Assembly (NCBI GenBank): GCA_023393455.1
Contig: JAEWLJ010000001.1
Coordinates: 110,597 to 174,596, forward strand
Direction of reading: 5' to 3'
Length of the DNA: 64,000 nucleotides
Source: Methanobacteriota archaeon
GTDB lineage: Archaea > Halobacteriota > Methanomicrobia > Methanomicrobiales > Methanoculleaceae
Made by a program: the position numbers and the translations under genes. Under the pieces are notes generated by a model. It was not told where the DNA came from and did no database searches. It saw only the letters and a program-made list of their open reading frames with translations. Positions 25,120 to 33,323 of this stretch are shown in pieces (the stretch's first letter is position 1; each line of letters opens with the position of its first letter).

Positions 25120-25392
25120 TCACTTCCGGCCGGCGAGACCGCTCGCGACCTTCCGGATAAGGTCTTCCTTGCTCCCCTCCCATTCCGCCACGATCCGGCC
25201 TTCGTGCTCCACCCACCGGGCGGGGTGATGGTGCTCTTCCAGGCGGTGCGGGACCTTCATCTTCCGGAGCACTGCCTCGATGGCGGGGAGCTCCGGGGAC
25301 TTCACGCCGAAGTTTTTAGCAACGCGACGCCCTTCCCGCCGCTTGAGGGTGGCGTCGAAGTAACAGGGGTATAGGATGCGCTCAGCGCTCAT
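25120..25392 (-). CDS. srp19: Signal recognition particle 19 kDa protein
   Basis: 90 residues matching archaeal SRP19: RILYPCYFDATLKRREGRRV is the RNA-binding opening, followed by AIEAVLRKMKVPHRLEEHHHPARW and a basic end. SRP19 binds the tips of helices 6 and 8 of 7S RNA and prepares it for SRP54. It diverges from hypB with a gap of about 54 bp and is followed at once by the PHP gene. Confidence 0.93.
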   Translation of the reverse strand: MSAERILYPCYFDATLKRREGRRVAKNFGVKSPELPAIEAVLRKMKVPHRLEEHHHPARWVEHEGRIVAEWEGSKEDLIRKVASGLAGRK

Positions 25393-25446
25393 TGCTGTAG
25401 GTTTGGGTGGTTAACCTATAAACAGATCATGATCACATTACATACC

Positions 25447-26094
25447 ATGCATCATATCGACGTCCACGTGGAGAAGGACATCTACGATGTCAACAACCGC
25501 CTGGCAGATGCCAACGCGGCACACCTCAAGGACCACGGTGTCCGGGCGTTCGACCTCCTCGGCGCCATCGGGTCGGGGAAGACCGCCACGATCGAGCGGC
25601 TTGTGCCGCTTATCCGGAAGCGGGGTCTCCGCGCCGGTGCCATCGCCGGGGACGTCTACGGAGACGACGACTTTAAGCGGATCGTCGCCCTCAATGTCCC
25701 GGCCTACAACGCGAACACCGGGAAGGAGTGTCACCTCGACGCCCACCTCGTTGAGCACGCCATCGATCACCTCCCGCTCGGCGAGATCGACATCCTCTTC
25801 ATCGAGAACGTCGGCAACATGGTCTGTCCGACCGACTTCCAGCTGGGCGCCGAGAAGAGGATCGTCGTCGTCAGCTCAACAGAAGGCGATGACGTGGTGA
25901 ACAAGCACCCCATGATGTTTCGAGGCAGCAACATCGGTGTCATCAACAAAGTCGATCTCGCCCCCTTCGTCGGCTCCGACCTCGATCGGATGGAGGCGGA
26001 TATGCGCCGCTACAACCCGGAGATGAAGATCTTCCGGACGAACATGAAGACCGGGGACGGGCTGGAAGAGCTTCTGGACGCGATCCTCGCGTGA
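25447..26094 (+). CDS. hypB: Hydrogenase nickel incorporation GTPase HypB
   Basis: 215 residues. The SIMIBI GTPase motifs are clear: P-loop GAIGSGKT (39-46 from this start), GDVYGDDDFKR, the HypB metal-site segment TGKECHLDAHLVEHA and ENVGNMVCPTDF with its Cys, and INKVDLAPF for guanine. HypB delivers nickel to hydrogenases together with HypA. The frame also has an ATG at 25429, but that falls only about 15 bp after the TATA-like CCTATAAAC; the ATG at 25447 fits a near-leaderless message and the usual N terminus MHHIDVHVEKDIY. Confidence 0.92.
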   Translation: MHHIDVHVEKDIYDVNNRLADANAAHLKDHGVRAFDLLGAIGSGKTATIERLVPLIRKRGLRAGAIAGDVYGDDDFKRIVALNVPAYNANTGKECHLDAHLVEHAIDHLPLGEIDILFIENVGNMVCPTDFQLGAEKRIVVVSSTEGDDVVNKHPMMFRGSNIGVINKVDLAPFVGSDLDRMEADMRRYNPEMKIFRTNMKTGDGLEELLDAILA

Positions 26095-26198
26095 TCAGCA
26101 GAGTTAAATATCCCGGTCTCGAATAGTTATAGCACTTTAACGAGAGATTGCTACCCCTGTGGGGGACTGCGTCCTCAGCAGAGTATATCGGTGGTCAC

Positions 26199-26576
26199 AT
26201 GCAGTGGCAAGGAAGATCAGTAAGAAAGCCATCGGGCGGACGCTACCACACCTCCCAGGGCAAGAAGAGATCGGAGATCGGAAGAGCTCCGGCAGAGACG
26301 CATATCGGTGAAGAGCGCAGGAGAATCGTCCGCACCTTCGGCGGCAACCAGAAGGTCCGGGCACTCCGGGTGGAGTACGCAACGGTTTCGAACCCCGCAA
26401 CCGGCGAGACAAAAAAGGCGAAGATCGAGGCGGTCGAGGCAAACAGCGCCAACCCGAACTACGTCCGGCGGAAACTCCTCACAAAGGGCGCCGTCATCAA
26501 GACCGAGATGGGGAACGCGCGGATCGTCAGCAGACCGAGCCAGGACGGTGTCGTCAACGCCGTCCTGCTCGTATAA
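26199..26576 (+). CDS. rps8e: 30S ribosomal protein S8e
   Basis: 125 residues beginning MQWQGRSVRKPSGGRYH, the highly conserved opening of archaeal S8e. KKRSEIGRAPAETHIG and the C-terminal VSRPSQDGVVNAVLLV complete the match. GGTGGTC precedes the ATG. A TATA-like TTAAATAT at 26104-26111 lies far enough upstream to serve its promoter, giving a leader of about 65 nt. It stands alone and converges with the DsrE gene across a T-rich spacer. Confidence 0.96.
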   Translation: MQWQGRSVRKPSGGRYHTSQGKKRSEIGRAPAETHIGEERRRIVRTFGGNQKVRALRVEYATVSNPATGETKKAKIEAVEANSANPNYVRRKLLTKGAVIKTEMGNARIVSRPSQDGVVNAVLLV

Positions 26577-26586
26577 TACTCTTTTT
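26577..26586. terminator. T-run between convergent genes
   Basis: The ten bases between S8e and the convergent DsrE gene contain CTCTTTTTTC. Oligo-T tracts directly after stop codons are the usual archaeal intrinsic termination signal, here for the plus-strand S8e transcript. Confidence 0.55.
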
Positions 26587-26922
26587 TCACGGCCTCAGAT
26601 AACACCAGCCTTCGGCCTGCCTGACAACCAGTTCCACGATCGCGGACGGGACGGTCCCGATATACCCGGGAAAATCACCGCGCGGGATGCCCCGGGAGCG
26701 GAGAGTGTTCTCGCAGACGATGAGCCGGACCCCCCGTTCCGCGAGTTCTTCCACGAGCGCCGCGTGAGAGGTGACGGTGCGGAGCCCCTCCACCCCGCTG
26801 GCATGGGCGACCACCTCGACCTCGACGCCTTCGAGTTCGTCGATAAGGTTCTTCACGTTCTTTAAGACGAGAGGCACCTTCTCGCGCTCGTCCAGGTGGA
26901 CGACGACCTTCGGCGGCGTCAT
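26587..26922 (-). CDS. DsrE/DsrF-like family protein
   Basis: 111 residues from the ATG at 26922. The pattern VVVHLDEREKVPLVLKNVKN, VEVVAHASGVEGL, ERGVRLIVCENTLRSRGI and GTVPSAIVELVVRQAEG matches DsrE-like proteins, with the single Cys (VCENTL) at the position used for sulfur transfer in active DsrE homologues. The ATG overlaps the stop of the SoxB-like phosphoesterase by 4 bp, so the two are co-translated. A role in sulfur relay is inference. Confidence 0.85.
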   Translation of the reverse strand: MTPPKVVVHLDEREKVPLVLKNVKNLIDELEGVEVEVVAHASGVEGLRTVTSHAALVEELAERGVRLIVCENTLRSRGIPRGDFPGYIGTVPSAIVELVVRQAEGWCYLRP

Positions 26923-28355
26923 ATCGCCGTCACGCTCCCGCGGAGTTCGGCGCTGACCGGCCCTTTTGAGAGGTAGCGTTCGAGCGCCTCGATCGCGTGG
27001 ACGTTCAGATTCTCCCGGTTCCGCCCGTACTTCGGCGGCACGCCCTGGCCGGTGACGAACGCCGCGCGGTAGACGGCGTCCGGGTCGAGTCGCCGTCCAC
27101 CGACGAAGAACTCCTGAATCCGGTATCCTGCCGGGTTCTCTATCCTGCAGTAGAGGTTGACCCCCATGCACCGCTTCACGTAGCCGCCCATCTGCTGGTA
27201 GGGATCGCGCGAGAACGTCCGTTCCAGGTTCTCCTCCATCATCGCCCTGATCTCCCGGCCGGTGATCTCGACCGTCGAGACCGGGGGGTTGACCGGGATG
27301 ATGTCCCAGAGGTCGTTTTCTGTGACCGGGCCGGGCGGCACCGGGGCGCCGTAGCGCCACCCGTTCGAGAAGGCCATTTCTGCGCCCGTGGCGTCGATGA
27401 GCGCTTGCAGGAGAAGGTTGTCCATCGTGGCCTCGAGGACGGTGTTCCGGTTAAGACCCGTCCGGGTCTCCCCGACGACCCGGGAGAGGTACCCGCGATG
27501 GGGTTCCATGACCCCCTCGACCATCTCCTCGACCTCCGGGTGAGGCCGGACATCCTCGCCGACGACGATCAGGTCGTGGCTGAACTCCTTCACCCGCCGG
27601 TTCTCGACCGTGAGATCGAGCCTCCCGAGGAAGGAGCCATGGCAGCCCGACTGGATGATGATGGTCTCGTTGACGACCGCCGGCTCGAAGAGGCGGTTGT
27701 GGGTGTGCCCCGAGAGGAGGACGTCGATCCCGTCCGTCTCGCGGGCGAGTCGCACCTCCTGCGGAAACCCAAGGTGCGAGATCACCACGACGAGATCCAC
27801 CCCCTCCTCTTCGCGGAGATGGGCGATGTGGCCGGGGAGTTCGGCGTTCCCGAGAGAGAAGTGGATCCCCTTCGAGAATGAGTCCGGCATCACCTTGTCG
27901 ATGATCGTGGCGGCGATGCCGATGACGCCCACCATGAGGCCGTCGGTCTCGCAGACGGTATGCGGGGGAAAGACCGGGTCCCCGGTCGCGTCGTCGTAGC
28001 AGTTGTCGGCGAGGACGGGGTAGTCGAGCCTCCCCGCCACGCTCCGGAACTGCTCCGGGCCGTAGGCGAACTCCCAGTGGGCGGTCATGGCGTCGAAGGC
28101 GAGAGCGTTCAGGATGGGAACAAGCGCCTCGCCCTCTGACCGGACGACGGGGTAGGTCCCGTGGATGGTGTCGCCGCAGTCGAACGCAAGCACCCGGCCC
28201 GGCCGCTCGTCGCGGGCTTCTTCGAGGAGCGTGGCGATCCTGGCGTATCCGCCCGCCGTCCGGTACACCGGCGGTCCACTGGCATAGAAGAGTTCCTGGT
28301 GCGGCTCCAGGTACCCGTGCGAGTCGTTCATCTGCAGGAGCGTGAGGTCGGTCAT
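26919..28355 (-). CDS. Metallophosphoesterase of the 5'-nucleotidase/SoxB superfamily, cytoplasmic
   Basis: 478 residues. The metallophosphatase half (1-280) has LLQMNDSHGYL, FDCGDTIHG, VVVISHLGF and LLSGHTHNRLFEP, and the C-terminal half is a 5'-nucleotidase substrate domain (TGAEMAFSNGWRYG). The motif that is GNHEFD in 5'-nucleotidases reads AHWEFAYG here, which is closer to the GHWEFT of SoxB thiosulfohydrolases. No signal peptide is present, unlike secreted 5'-nucleotidases and SoxB. The pairing with a DsrE-like gene makes a sulfur compound a plausible substrate; a nucleotidase is the default alternative. Confidence 0.8.
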   Translation of the reverse strand: MTDLTLLQMNDSHGYLEPHQELFYASGPPVYRTAGGYARIATLLEEARDERPGRVLAFDCGDTIHGTYPVVRSEGEALVPILNALAFDAMTAHWEFAYGPEQFRSVAGRLDYPVLADNCYDDATGDPVFPPHTVCETDGLMVGVIGIAATIIDKVMPDSFSKGIHFSLGNAELPGHIAHLREEEGVDLVVVISHLGFPQEVRLARETDGIDVLLSGHTHNRLFEPAVVNETIIIQSGCHGSFLGRLDLTVENRRVKEFSHDLIVVGEDVRPHPEVEEMVEGVMEPHRGYLSRVVGETRTGLNRNTVLEATMDNLLLQALIDATGAEMAFSNGWRYGAPVPPGPVTENDLWDIIPVNPPVSTVEITGREIRAMMEENLERTFSRDPYQQMGGYVKRCMGVNLYCRIENPAGYRIQEFFVGGRRLDPDAVYRAAFVTGQGVPPKYGRNRENLNVHAIEALERYLSKGPVSAELRGSVTAI

Positions 28356-28444
28356 GGATGCAGGGAGGGCAGGATGTGGAGAAAATGTTTGCGCCTCCGG
28401 CGAGATCAGATCCTTTTTACGTTTCGCAGATCTCAGTTCTAGTA

Positions 28445-28867
28445 ATGCGCAGGATATACCATCGTTTCCCCCAATCCATCGACCTCGATTTTGAGATCAA
28501 CCGGCCGTTCCAGGACGTCCTTGCCTGCATAGCCCGGATACACGACACCCATACCACCGCACGAGGTGCTGACGGGCTCGTCAAGGAGCGAATACTCATC
28601 CAGATCGCGGGCGGGCGGACACAGTTCCTCGACCTGGATGATCTCGTGCCGCTTGCCGAGAATGTCACGGAAGTGGCGGACTTCCGGGTCGGCCTGCAGA
28701 GGTCGCTGCTCACCCCGGAAAAAAGGCTCCCGGTCTCGGATAACGTCTTCTTCCTCCGGCTTGTCGACAAAGGAGCGGTGACGGAGTGCTACGTCGCGAA
28801 GGAGGGGCGGCTCGGGGAGATGGACGCAATGGATCTGCGAACGATGCTCAAGGGTGCCTGCGAGTGA
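28445..28867 (+). CDS. Small conserved hypothetical protein
   Basis: 140 residues from the ATG at 28445. I do not recognise it. It starts MRRIYHRFPQSIDLDFEINR and appears soluble, alpha/beta, without Cys clusters or membrane helices. The frame is open back to 28358, but that part overlaps the divergent gene and reads poorly. No ribosome site is evident, which suggests a leaderless message. It overlaps the DUF2240 gene by 4 bp (GTGA), so the two are translated together. Confidence 0.65.
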   Translation: MRRIYHRFPQSIDLDFEINRPFQDVLACIARIHDTHTTARGADGLVKERILIQIAGGRTQFLDLDDLVPLAENVTEVADFRVGLQRSLLTPEKRLPVSDNVFFLRLVDKGAVTECYVAKEGRLGEMDAMDLRTMLKGACE

Positions 28868-29331
28868 GCGTCAGGATAGCGGTCGCCGCGCCGTTCAAGC
28901 ACATGCGCAAAGATCGGCTGCAGAAGAGCGAGTTCGTCTTCTACATCGCCATCGACCGGAAGTGGATGAACAAGGAGCAGGTAAACCAGCTCCTTGACCG
29001 GGCGAAGGCGGAGGGGCTGATCGAGGTGGACGGGGGAGCCATCCGGCCGCTCTTCGATCTCGCCGAGGTCTCGATACCGCTCGGGTTCAAGCCCACCTCT
29101 GATGTCCTCGCAGCGACGGAGAGCCCCTACGAGGAGCTGATCGGGCGGATCGCCGCCGTGACGGAGAAGCCGCACCAGGAGGTCGTCGCCGAACTCCACC
29201 GGATCGTCGCAGACGACTTCGACGGCAACATCCGGGTAGAGGCGGCGGTGGTCATCCTCGCGAAGAAGTACGGAGTGGCGTTCGACGACAAACTGCCGGT
29301 CCTGGAGAGAACGGTCGCGAAGAGACGATAA
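28864..29331 (+). CDS. DUF2240 family protein
   Basis: 155 residues from a GTG at 28864 that overlaps the preceding stop. RIAVAAPFKHMRKDRLQKSEFVFY is broken around the DUF2240 core, and FYIAIDRKWMNKEQVNQLLDRAKAEGLIEVD looks like a winged-helix start. The C-terminal part ends with AAVVILAKKYGVAFDD. DUF2240 proteins occur widely in Euryarchaeota with unknown function; the helical-wing pattern suggests nucleic-acid binding. A T-run follows the stop. Confidence 0.8.
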   Translation: MSVRIAVAAPFKHMRKDRLQKSEFVFYIAIDRKWMNKEQVNQLLDRAKAEGLIEVDGGAIRPLFDLAEVSIPLGFKPTSDVLAATESPYEELIGRIAAVTEKPHQEVVAELHRIVADDFDGNIRVEAAVVILAKKYGVAFDDKLPVLERTVAKRR

Positions 29332-29337
29332 GATACC

Positions 29338-29344
29338 TTTTTTT
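29338..29344 (+). terminator. Oligo-T terminator after the DUF2240 gene
   Basis: Seven consecutive T residues begin six bases after the TAA of the DUF2240 gene, the usual archaeal termination signal. Confidence 0.5.
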
Positions 29345-29462
29345 AGGAAAAACTTGCGCCTGCCGCTCGACCACTCCCATCGTGTCAGCGTCCCGAAGAA
29401 TGGAAGTGCGGTGCCGACCGGCTCCGGGGAGAGCGGGGGTGTGCCGCGCGGAGGTGGCGACG

Positions 29463-29642
29463 ATGTGTTCGGGTACTCTCGCGAGTTACATCGTCACTCT
29501 CTTCGGGTGCTGCTGCCGCTGCCTCCACTGCAACGTCTACCGGATATCCCGGTACCCCGATGCGCGGGAGCAACGCTCACCGCCGCGTACGGCGCGGCCG
29601 GCAGGACGACGAGGATACGGGCGGATCAGCCCGGATAAGTAA
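29463..29642 (+). CDS. Small cysteine-rich protein of unknown function
   Basis: A 59-codon frame whose ATG is preceded by a strong ribosome site (GGAGGTG, about 6 nt away). The product begins MCSGTLASYIVTLFG, then has CCCRCLHC (Cys-Cys-Cys-x-Cys-x2-Cys) and a basic C terminus ending RRGYGRISPDK. The hydrophobic N-terminal stretch next to the Cys cluster could be a membrane or metal site. I know no family for it, and the Arg/Pro-rich tail is less convincing as protein. The rest of the 29345-29668 gap holds nothing else that I can see. Confidence 0.45.
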   Translation: MCSGTLASYIVTLFGCCCRCLHCNVYRISRYPDAREQRSPPRTARPAGRRGYGRISPDK

Positions 29643-29668
29643 CGCTGTAGAAAAGATAGGGGGGCTGA

Positions 29669-30067
29669 TTATTCGGCCGCCGCCTCGGGCTGGCTGAAGT
29701 ATTCTGCCAGGGGTTTTGCGCCGCTCTGTTTCACAGCGGCGTTGATCTGAACGATATCGACGCTGATCTCGTTGCCCCGCACCGACTTCCTGCGGCGCTC
29801 TCCGTCCATGACCGGGTGGAACCCGACGCTCTTGGATAGGAGGAGTCTCCGGCGTGACGGGCCGGGGAGGTCGCGGCGGGAGGGAATGCCGGTCTTGTCC
29901 GTGGCGCCGGTGATCTTGATCGTGTAGCCTGCAAAGCCGAGGACGTTTCCGTCGATCTCTTCGCCGATCCGCTTGCCGATGAGCGCTGCGGCCGTGGGGC
30001 CGGTCGCATCGATCTTGTATGAACGCCCGGTCTCCGGGTCAGATAGGATGATCTTGAAATCTGCCAT
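29669..30067 (-). CDS. rps6e: 30S ribosomal protein S6e
   Basis: 132 residues matching archaeal S6e: the opening ADFKIILSDPETGRSYKID, the GFAGYTIKITGATDKTGIP segment, and the basic RRDLPGPSRRRLLL loop. Its C terminus is short and ends EYFSQPEAAAE. AGGAGT lies 8 nt before the ATG, and a TATA box is found 25-35 bp upstream. It lies downstream of the aIF5B gene on the same strand but has its own promoter. Confidence 0.96.
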   Translation of the reverse strand: MADFKIILSDPETGRSYKIDATGPTAAALIGKRIGEEIDGNVLGFAGYTIKITGATDKTGIPSRRDLPGPSRRRLLLSKSVGFHPVMDGERRRKSVRGNEISVDIVQINAAVKQSGAKPLAEYFSQPEAAAE

Positions 30068-30090
30068 GTTAACGACTCCTTCGAAAGTAA

Positions 30091-30100
30091 CTATATAATT
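30091..30100 (-). promoter_or_regulatory. TATA box of the S6e gene
   Basis: AATTATATAG on the minus strand, 24 bp before the ATG at 30067 and 10 bp before the ribosome site. Transcription would start very close to the ribosome site, giving a short leader. Confidence 0.55.
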
Positions 30101-30183
30101 TGAGAATATGGTATTAAAAGCCTACCTCTACAGGGTTAGAGGAGAGCGTCGGCCCGGAACCGGCCGCGCTTTCCGGGAACGGC

Positions 30184-31974
30184 TCACTTCCCCCAGAAGG
30201 GGTCTACCCGGCGCTTGAGGATAGTGAACTCCTCCAGGGCCTCGCGCAGGCTCGGACTCAAGTGGTCGATCATCTCCCGCTCGATCACCTTCACGTGCCG
30301 CTCCGGGATATCCACGTAGAGGTCGTCGTCGACGTTGATCTGGCGGCCGACCGTCGGCCCCTCGATCGAGATCGCCACCTCCTTGCCCGCCTCCGCTTCC
30401 TGGACCGACTCGTTCTTCGCCTGGATCTGCTTGATGCGGCCAATCTTCTTGCCGTTCGGGAGAGCGAGGTCGACCCCGCTCTGGAGCTTCCCGCCGAGGA
30501 TCCGAACACCGACCACCGCCGGGTTGCTCTGCCGGAAGACGCAGTTAGGGAGGATCCGGATCTTCGCAGGCATGATCAGCTTCTCGAACTTCTGCCGCTC
30601 GAACTCCTGCTTCTTCTCCTCCCTCCACTCGACGTAGTCGTCGAGGAGCTGGTAGATGACGCCGCCCTCGAATATGCTGACGTGGGACGCCGCCGTATCC
30701 GTGAGGGCGTCGACCGCGTCGGGGAGGACCGGGGTGTTGAAGGCGACGATCGCGCTGTAGAGGGGGTCACGGATCGTTCCCGCCTCGAGGACGTCATGGC
30801 GGGTGACCGGCCCCACGGTCGCCCGCATCACCTGGATCTGGTGGCCCTCGAGTTCCTTCGAGAGCGCTTCGAGGGCGCCGATGGTGTCCGCCCGGATGAT
30901 GACGCCGACATCGGAGAGGTTCACCTCGATGTCCTGGACCTCGTGGCGGATGCGCTCGATCACCTCCTCCCGGTTGCCGCCCCGGATGACACCGAGGGGG
31001 GAGCCCGCGATGACCCCGTCGAGTTTCGGGGCGGCGACCTTGATACCCGCAGCGGCGGTGACGGACTTGACCCGCTCGAACCGCTCCTCGATAAGGATCT
31101 CGCTCATCGGCCGGGGTTTCAAGAGAGAACGCACTTTCGTCTCGATGATCTGCTCGTTTCCTGCAACGACGATCTCGTCCCCGACCTTCAGGTTCCCGTC
31201 GTAGAGGATCAGGTCGAGCGTCATCCCGAGCCCGCGCTCCTCCTTCACCTCGAGTACGGTGCCGACGCCGGGACCCTCGGCACTGACCTCGAGGCTCTCG
31301 GTCATGTAGCGCTGGGCAAGCCCGATCAGCACTATCAGGATGTCGGGGAGACCTTCGCCGGTGATGGCGCTCGTCGGCACGATGCAGATGTTCCGCGCGA
31401 AGTCCGAGACCCGGTCGAACCGCTCGGAGTTGAACCCGAGGTCGGAGAGTTTGCCGACGAGTTCATACACCTTCGTCTCGAGTATACCCTGGACGCGCTC
31501 GTTCTGCTGGGCGAACGTCTTTAAGAACGGCTGGTTCTTCTGGACGCGCCACCCGGGGATGCGGTCGATCTTGTTTGCCGCGATGACGAACGGCGTCTTG
31601 TAATTGCGCAGGATCTGGAGCGCCTCGATCGTCTGGGGACGGAAACCCTCGTTGATGTCCACCACGACGATCGCCATGTCGGCGAGCGCCCCGCCGCGCG
31701 CACGCAGCGTGGTGAAGGCGTGGTGGCCGGGGGTGTCGATGAAGAGGAGGCCCGGGACGTTGACGCTGACCTTGCTCAGGGCTCCGCCCATGTGGGTGAT
31801 CGCGTCGATGGGAACGAGCGTGGCGCCGATATGCTGCGTAATTGCGCCTTCCTCAGTCGAAACCACGGAAGAACCCCGGATCCTGTCGAGGAGCGAGGTC
31901 TTGCCGTGGTCGACATGGCCCATCACGCAAACGATGGGGGTCCTGATCGTTGATTGCTTTGCCGTGATAATCAC
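30184..31974 (-). CDS. infB: Translation initiation factor aIF5B (IF2-like GTPase)
   Basis: 596 residues, normal for archaeal aIF5B. The GTPase motifs are GHVDHGKT (19-26), a switch-II DTPGHHAF and NKIDRIPGW. Domain II begins near GVGTVLEVKEERGLG, and the C-terminal domain IV has VVGVRILGGKLQSG. The protein helps join ribosomal subunits at initiation. The start is a GTG at 31974; none of the inteins known from some archaeal homologues is present. The gene sits upstream of S6e with a 116-bp gap. Confidence 0.96.
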   Translation of the reverse strand: MIITAKQSTIRTPIVCVMGHVDHGKTSLLDRIRGSSVVSTEEGAITQHIGATLVPIDAITHMGGALSKVSVNVPGLLFIDTPGHHAFTTLRARGGALADMAIVVVDINEGFRPQTIEALQILRNYKTPFVIAANKIDRIPGWRVQKNQPFLKTFAQQNERVQGILETKVYELVGKLSDLGFNSERFDRVSDFARNICIVPTSAITGEGLPDILIVLIGLAQRYMTESLEVSAEGPGVGTVLEVKEERGLGMTLDLILYDGNLKVGDEIVVAGNEQIIETKVRSLLKPRPMSEILIEERFERVKSVTAAAGIKVAAPKLDGVIAGSPLGVIRGGNREEVIERIRHEVQDIEVNLSDVGVIIRADTIGALEALSKELEGHQIQVMRATVGPVTRHDVLEAGTIRDPLYSAIVAFNTPVLPDAVDALTDTAASHVSIFEGGVIYQLLDDYVEWREEKKQEFERQKFEKLIMPAKIRILPNCVFRQSNPAVVGVRILGGKLQSGVDLALPNGKKIGRIKQIQAKNESVQEAEAGKEVAISIEGPTVGRQINVDDDLYVDIPERHVKVIEREMIDHLSPSLREALEEFTILKRRVDPFWGK

Positions 31975-32314
31975 CTTCGGTATCTTTTATGGACGGACTG
32001 ATCCGAAAAAATCGGATATCATAGCCGTTTTTTCTTGAATCACGCCAGTGTCAGGGTGATTCCCCCACCTCCGGGGCATCGCTCAGCGCCCGGAACACTG
32101 GTACGTTATAGAGCATGGCGTCTATTAATAATTCGCCCCGCTGCGTATTCCCGCGGCCGAAGGCGGCCGAATGGGATGGTACGACAGCCGTGTTCCTGGC
32201 GCCGCCCGGGTTTCCCGGCAGGATGCGCGTCGATGAAACCCTGGAGACATCGAACACGGGCAGACCGGAGAGATACCTTAATCAAATCCAACTGCCAATT
32301 ATTATGAGTACTTT
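31975..32314. other. Gap between aIF5B and tRNA-His genes
   Basis: No recognisable gene. Short overlapping frames on both strands lack ribosome sites. The AT-rich stretch at 32273-32309 (ACCTTAATCAAATCC, CAATTATTATGAG) directly before the tRNA is a likely tRNA promoter. The aIF5B promoter should lie at 31980-32035, where the minus strand reads through several A/T-rich blocks (CATAAAAGAT, AAAAATCGGAT). Confidence 0.4.
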
Positions 32315-32387
32315 GCCAGGGTGGGGTAGTCGGTTATCCTAAGGGACTGTGGATCCCTCGACCCGGGTTCGAATCTCGGCCCTGGCC
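32315..32387 (+). tRNA. tRNA-His (anticodon GTG)
   Basis: A 73-nt cloverleaf. The acceptor GCCAGGG pairs with CCCTGGC, the anticodon arm AGGGA-CTGTGGA-TCCCT carries GTG, and the T-arm is CCGGG-TTCGAAT-CTCGG. The discriminator base is C73, as expected for histidine. The base before G1 is T, so the G-1 needed for histidyl-tRNA identity is not encoded. CCA is not encoded. Confidence 0.95.
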
Positions 32388-32539
32388 TCTCTATTTCTGC
32401 GTTCTTCCTCTCTCCGGATCACCGGTGCCGTTCTGATCCCGCCCGCATGGGAGAGTCGGTCACGGCACCGGCCCCGGAGACCGCAGTCGCCCTCGGTAGC
32501 GGTCCATCGCGTGAGGGCGAAGCAGTTCACCCCCATGGC

Positions 32540-32962
32540 CTACGCAATCCGCTCTCCTGCGCCCTCGAACCGGGGGGTCTGGTCGTAGATCGCCTCGGCC
32601 GTGAGGACGACCGCTGCCATCCCCTCGATACGCCCCGCAAACTCCCCGGTGTGCCCGGTCCAGACGCTCCTGTCAAGCGCCGCCGTCACCTCGTCATCCT
32701 TATGAATTGCCACCCTTCCCTTCACCTGGTACGCCGTGAACGGCGGTGCCCACTCCCAGACAGAGAGCGACGCAACCGGGTGCCGCATGAGGTTCTCGTA
32801 GGTCTGCATGAAATAGAGCTCGCCCCAGACGATGGTCTCGGGGTCCTGGACCATGACCGATTTGGCTGCAACATTGGGCATCCCATCGGCTCCGATCGTT
32901 GCGACGGGGACTGAATGCCACTCATTCAGGAGCGCAATGAGGGTATCGGACATCATCACCAT
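32540..32962 (-). CDS. Pyridoxamine 5'-phosphate oxidase-like FMN-binding protein
   Basis: 140 residues of the split-barrel flavin fold. VPVATIGADGMPNVAAKSVM, the ELYFMQTYENLMRHPVASLSVW core and the YQVKGRVAIH strand match the PNPOx-like superfamily. In methanogens such proteins bind FMN or F420, and the reaction is unknown. The frame starts at an ATG at 32962 with GGTG upstream; an ATG at 32953 is a possible alternative. It has no operon partner. Confidence 0.82.
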   Translation of the reverse strand: MVMMSDTLIALLNEWHSVPVATIGADGMPNVAAKSVMVQDPETIVWGELYFMQTYENLMRHPVASLSVWEWAPPFTAYQVKGRVAIHKDDEVTAALDRSVWTGHTGEFAGRIEGMAAVVLTAEAIYDQTPRFEGAGERIA

Positions 32963-33323
32963 GAAGCATCACACCGAAAGCACCTGTGGCCAGACGCTCT
33001 CAGGACTATGCGCAGGCCCGGGATGATTCCCCGAACCTATAGATGTTTTGGTGCAGCACTTCGCCGACGTTCCAGGGAGAATATCCCGGGGTCGCCCGCG
33101 GCCGCTCTTTCGACGGAGGGGAAGCCGCCCGAACCACATGGGCCTCTACCTCGCCTACGCTGAAGGGAAGCCCATTCCGGGAGACGCACCCATAGGGACA
33201 CCGGAGCACCGTGCGGAGCTCGAAGGGGGCGCTTCCAGAAGGTGCTGGTCTGAGGAGGAGAGAGTTCGAAAAACTCCGTCGTTAACGCCAGGTATAACTA
33301 TCCGGCGCACCATATCGCATTTC
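32963..33323. other. Gap before the serpin gene
   Basis: The serpin frame remains open through most of this stretch (from 33048), but the translation is Arg/Pro-rich and precedes a clear lipoprotein signal, so I regard it as non-coding. A TATA-like GGTATAACT at 33291-33299 lies about 25 bp before the serpin ATG and is its likely promoter. Nothing else is seen. Confidence 0.5.

Noticed and set aside
26587..27360. Longer 257-codon version of the DsrE gene
   Set aside because: The extra N-terminal part is antisense-like Arg/Pro-rich sequence overlapping the SoxB-like gene; the ATG at 26922 with its ATGA overlap gives the proper DsrE start.
30262..31524. 420-codon plus-strand frame opposite aIF5B
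   Set aside because: Long mirror frames are expected at this GC content; the Asp/Arg/Leu-rich translation is the shadow of aIF5B codons.
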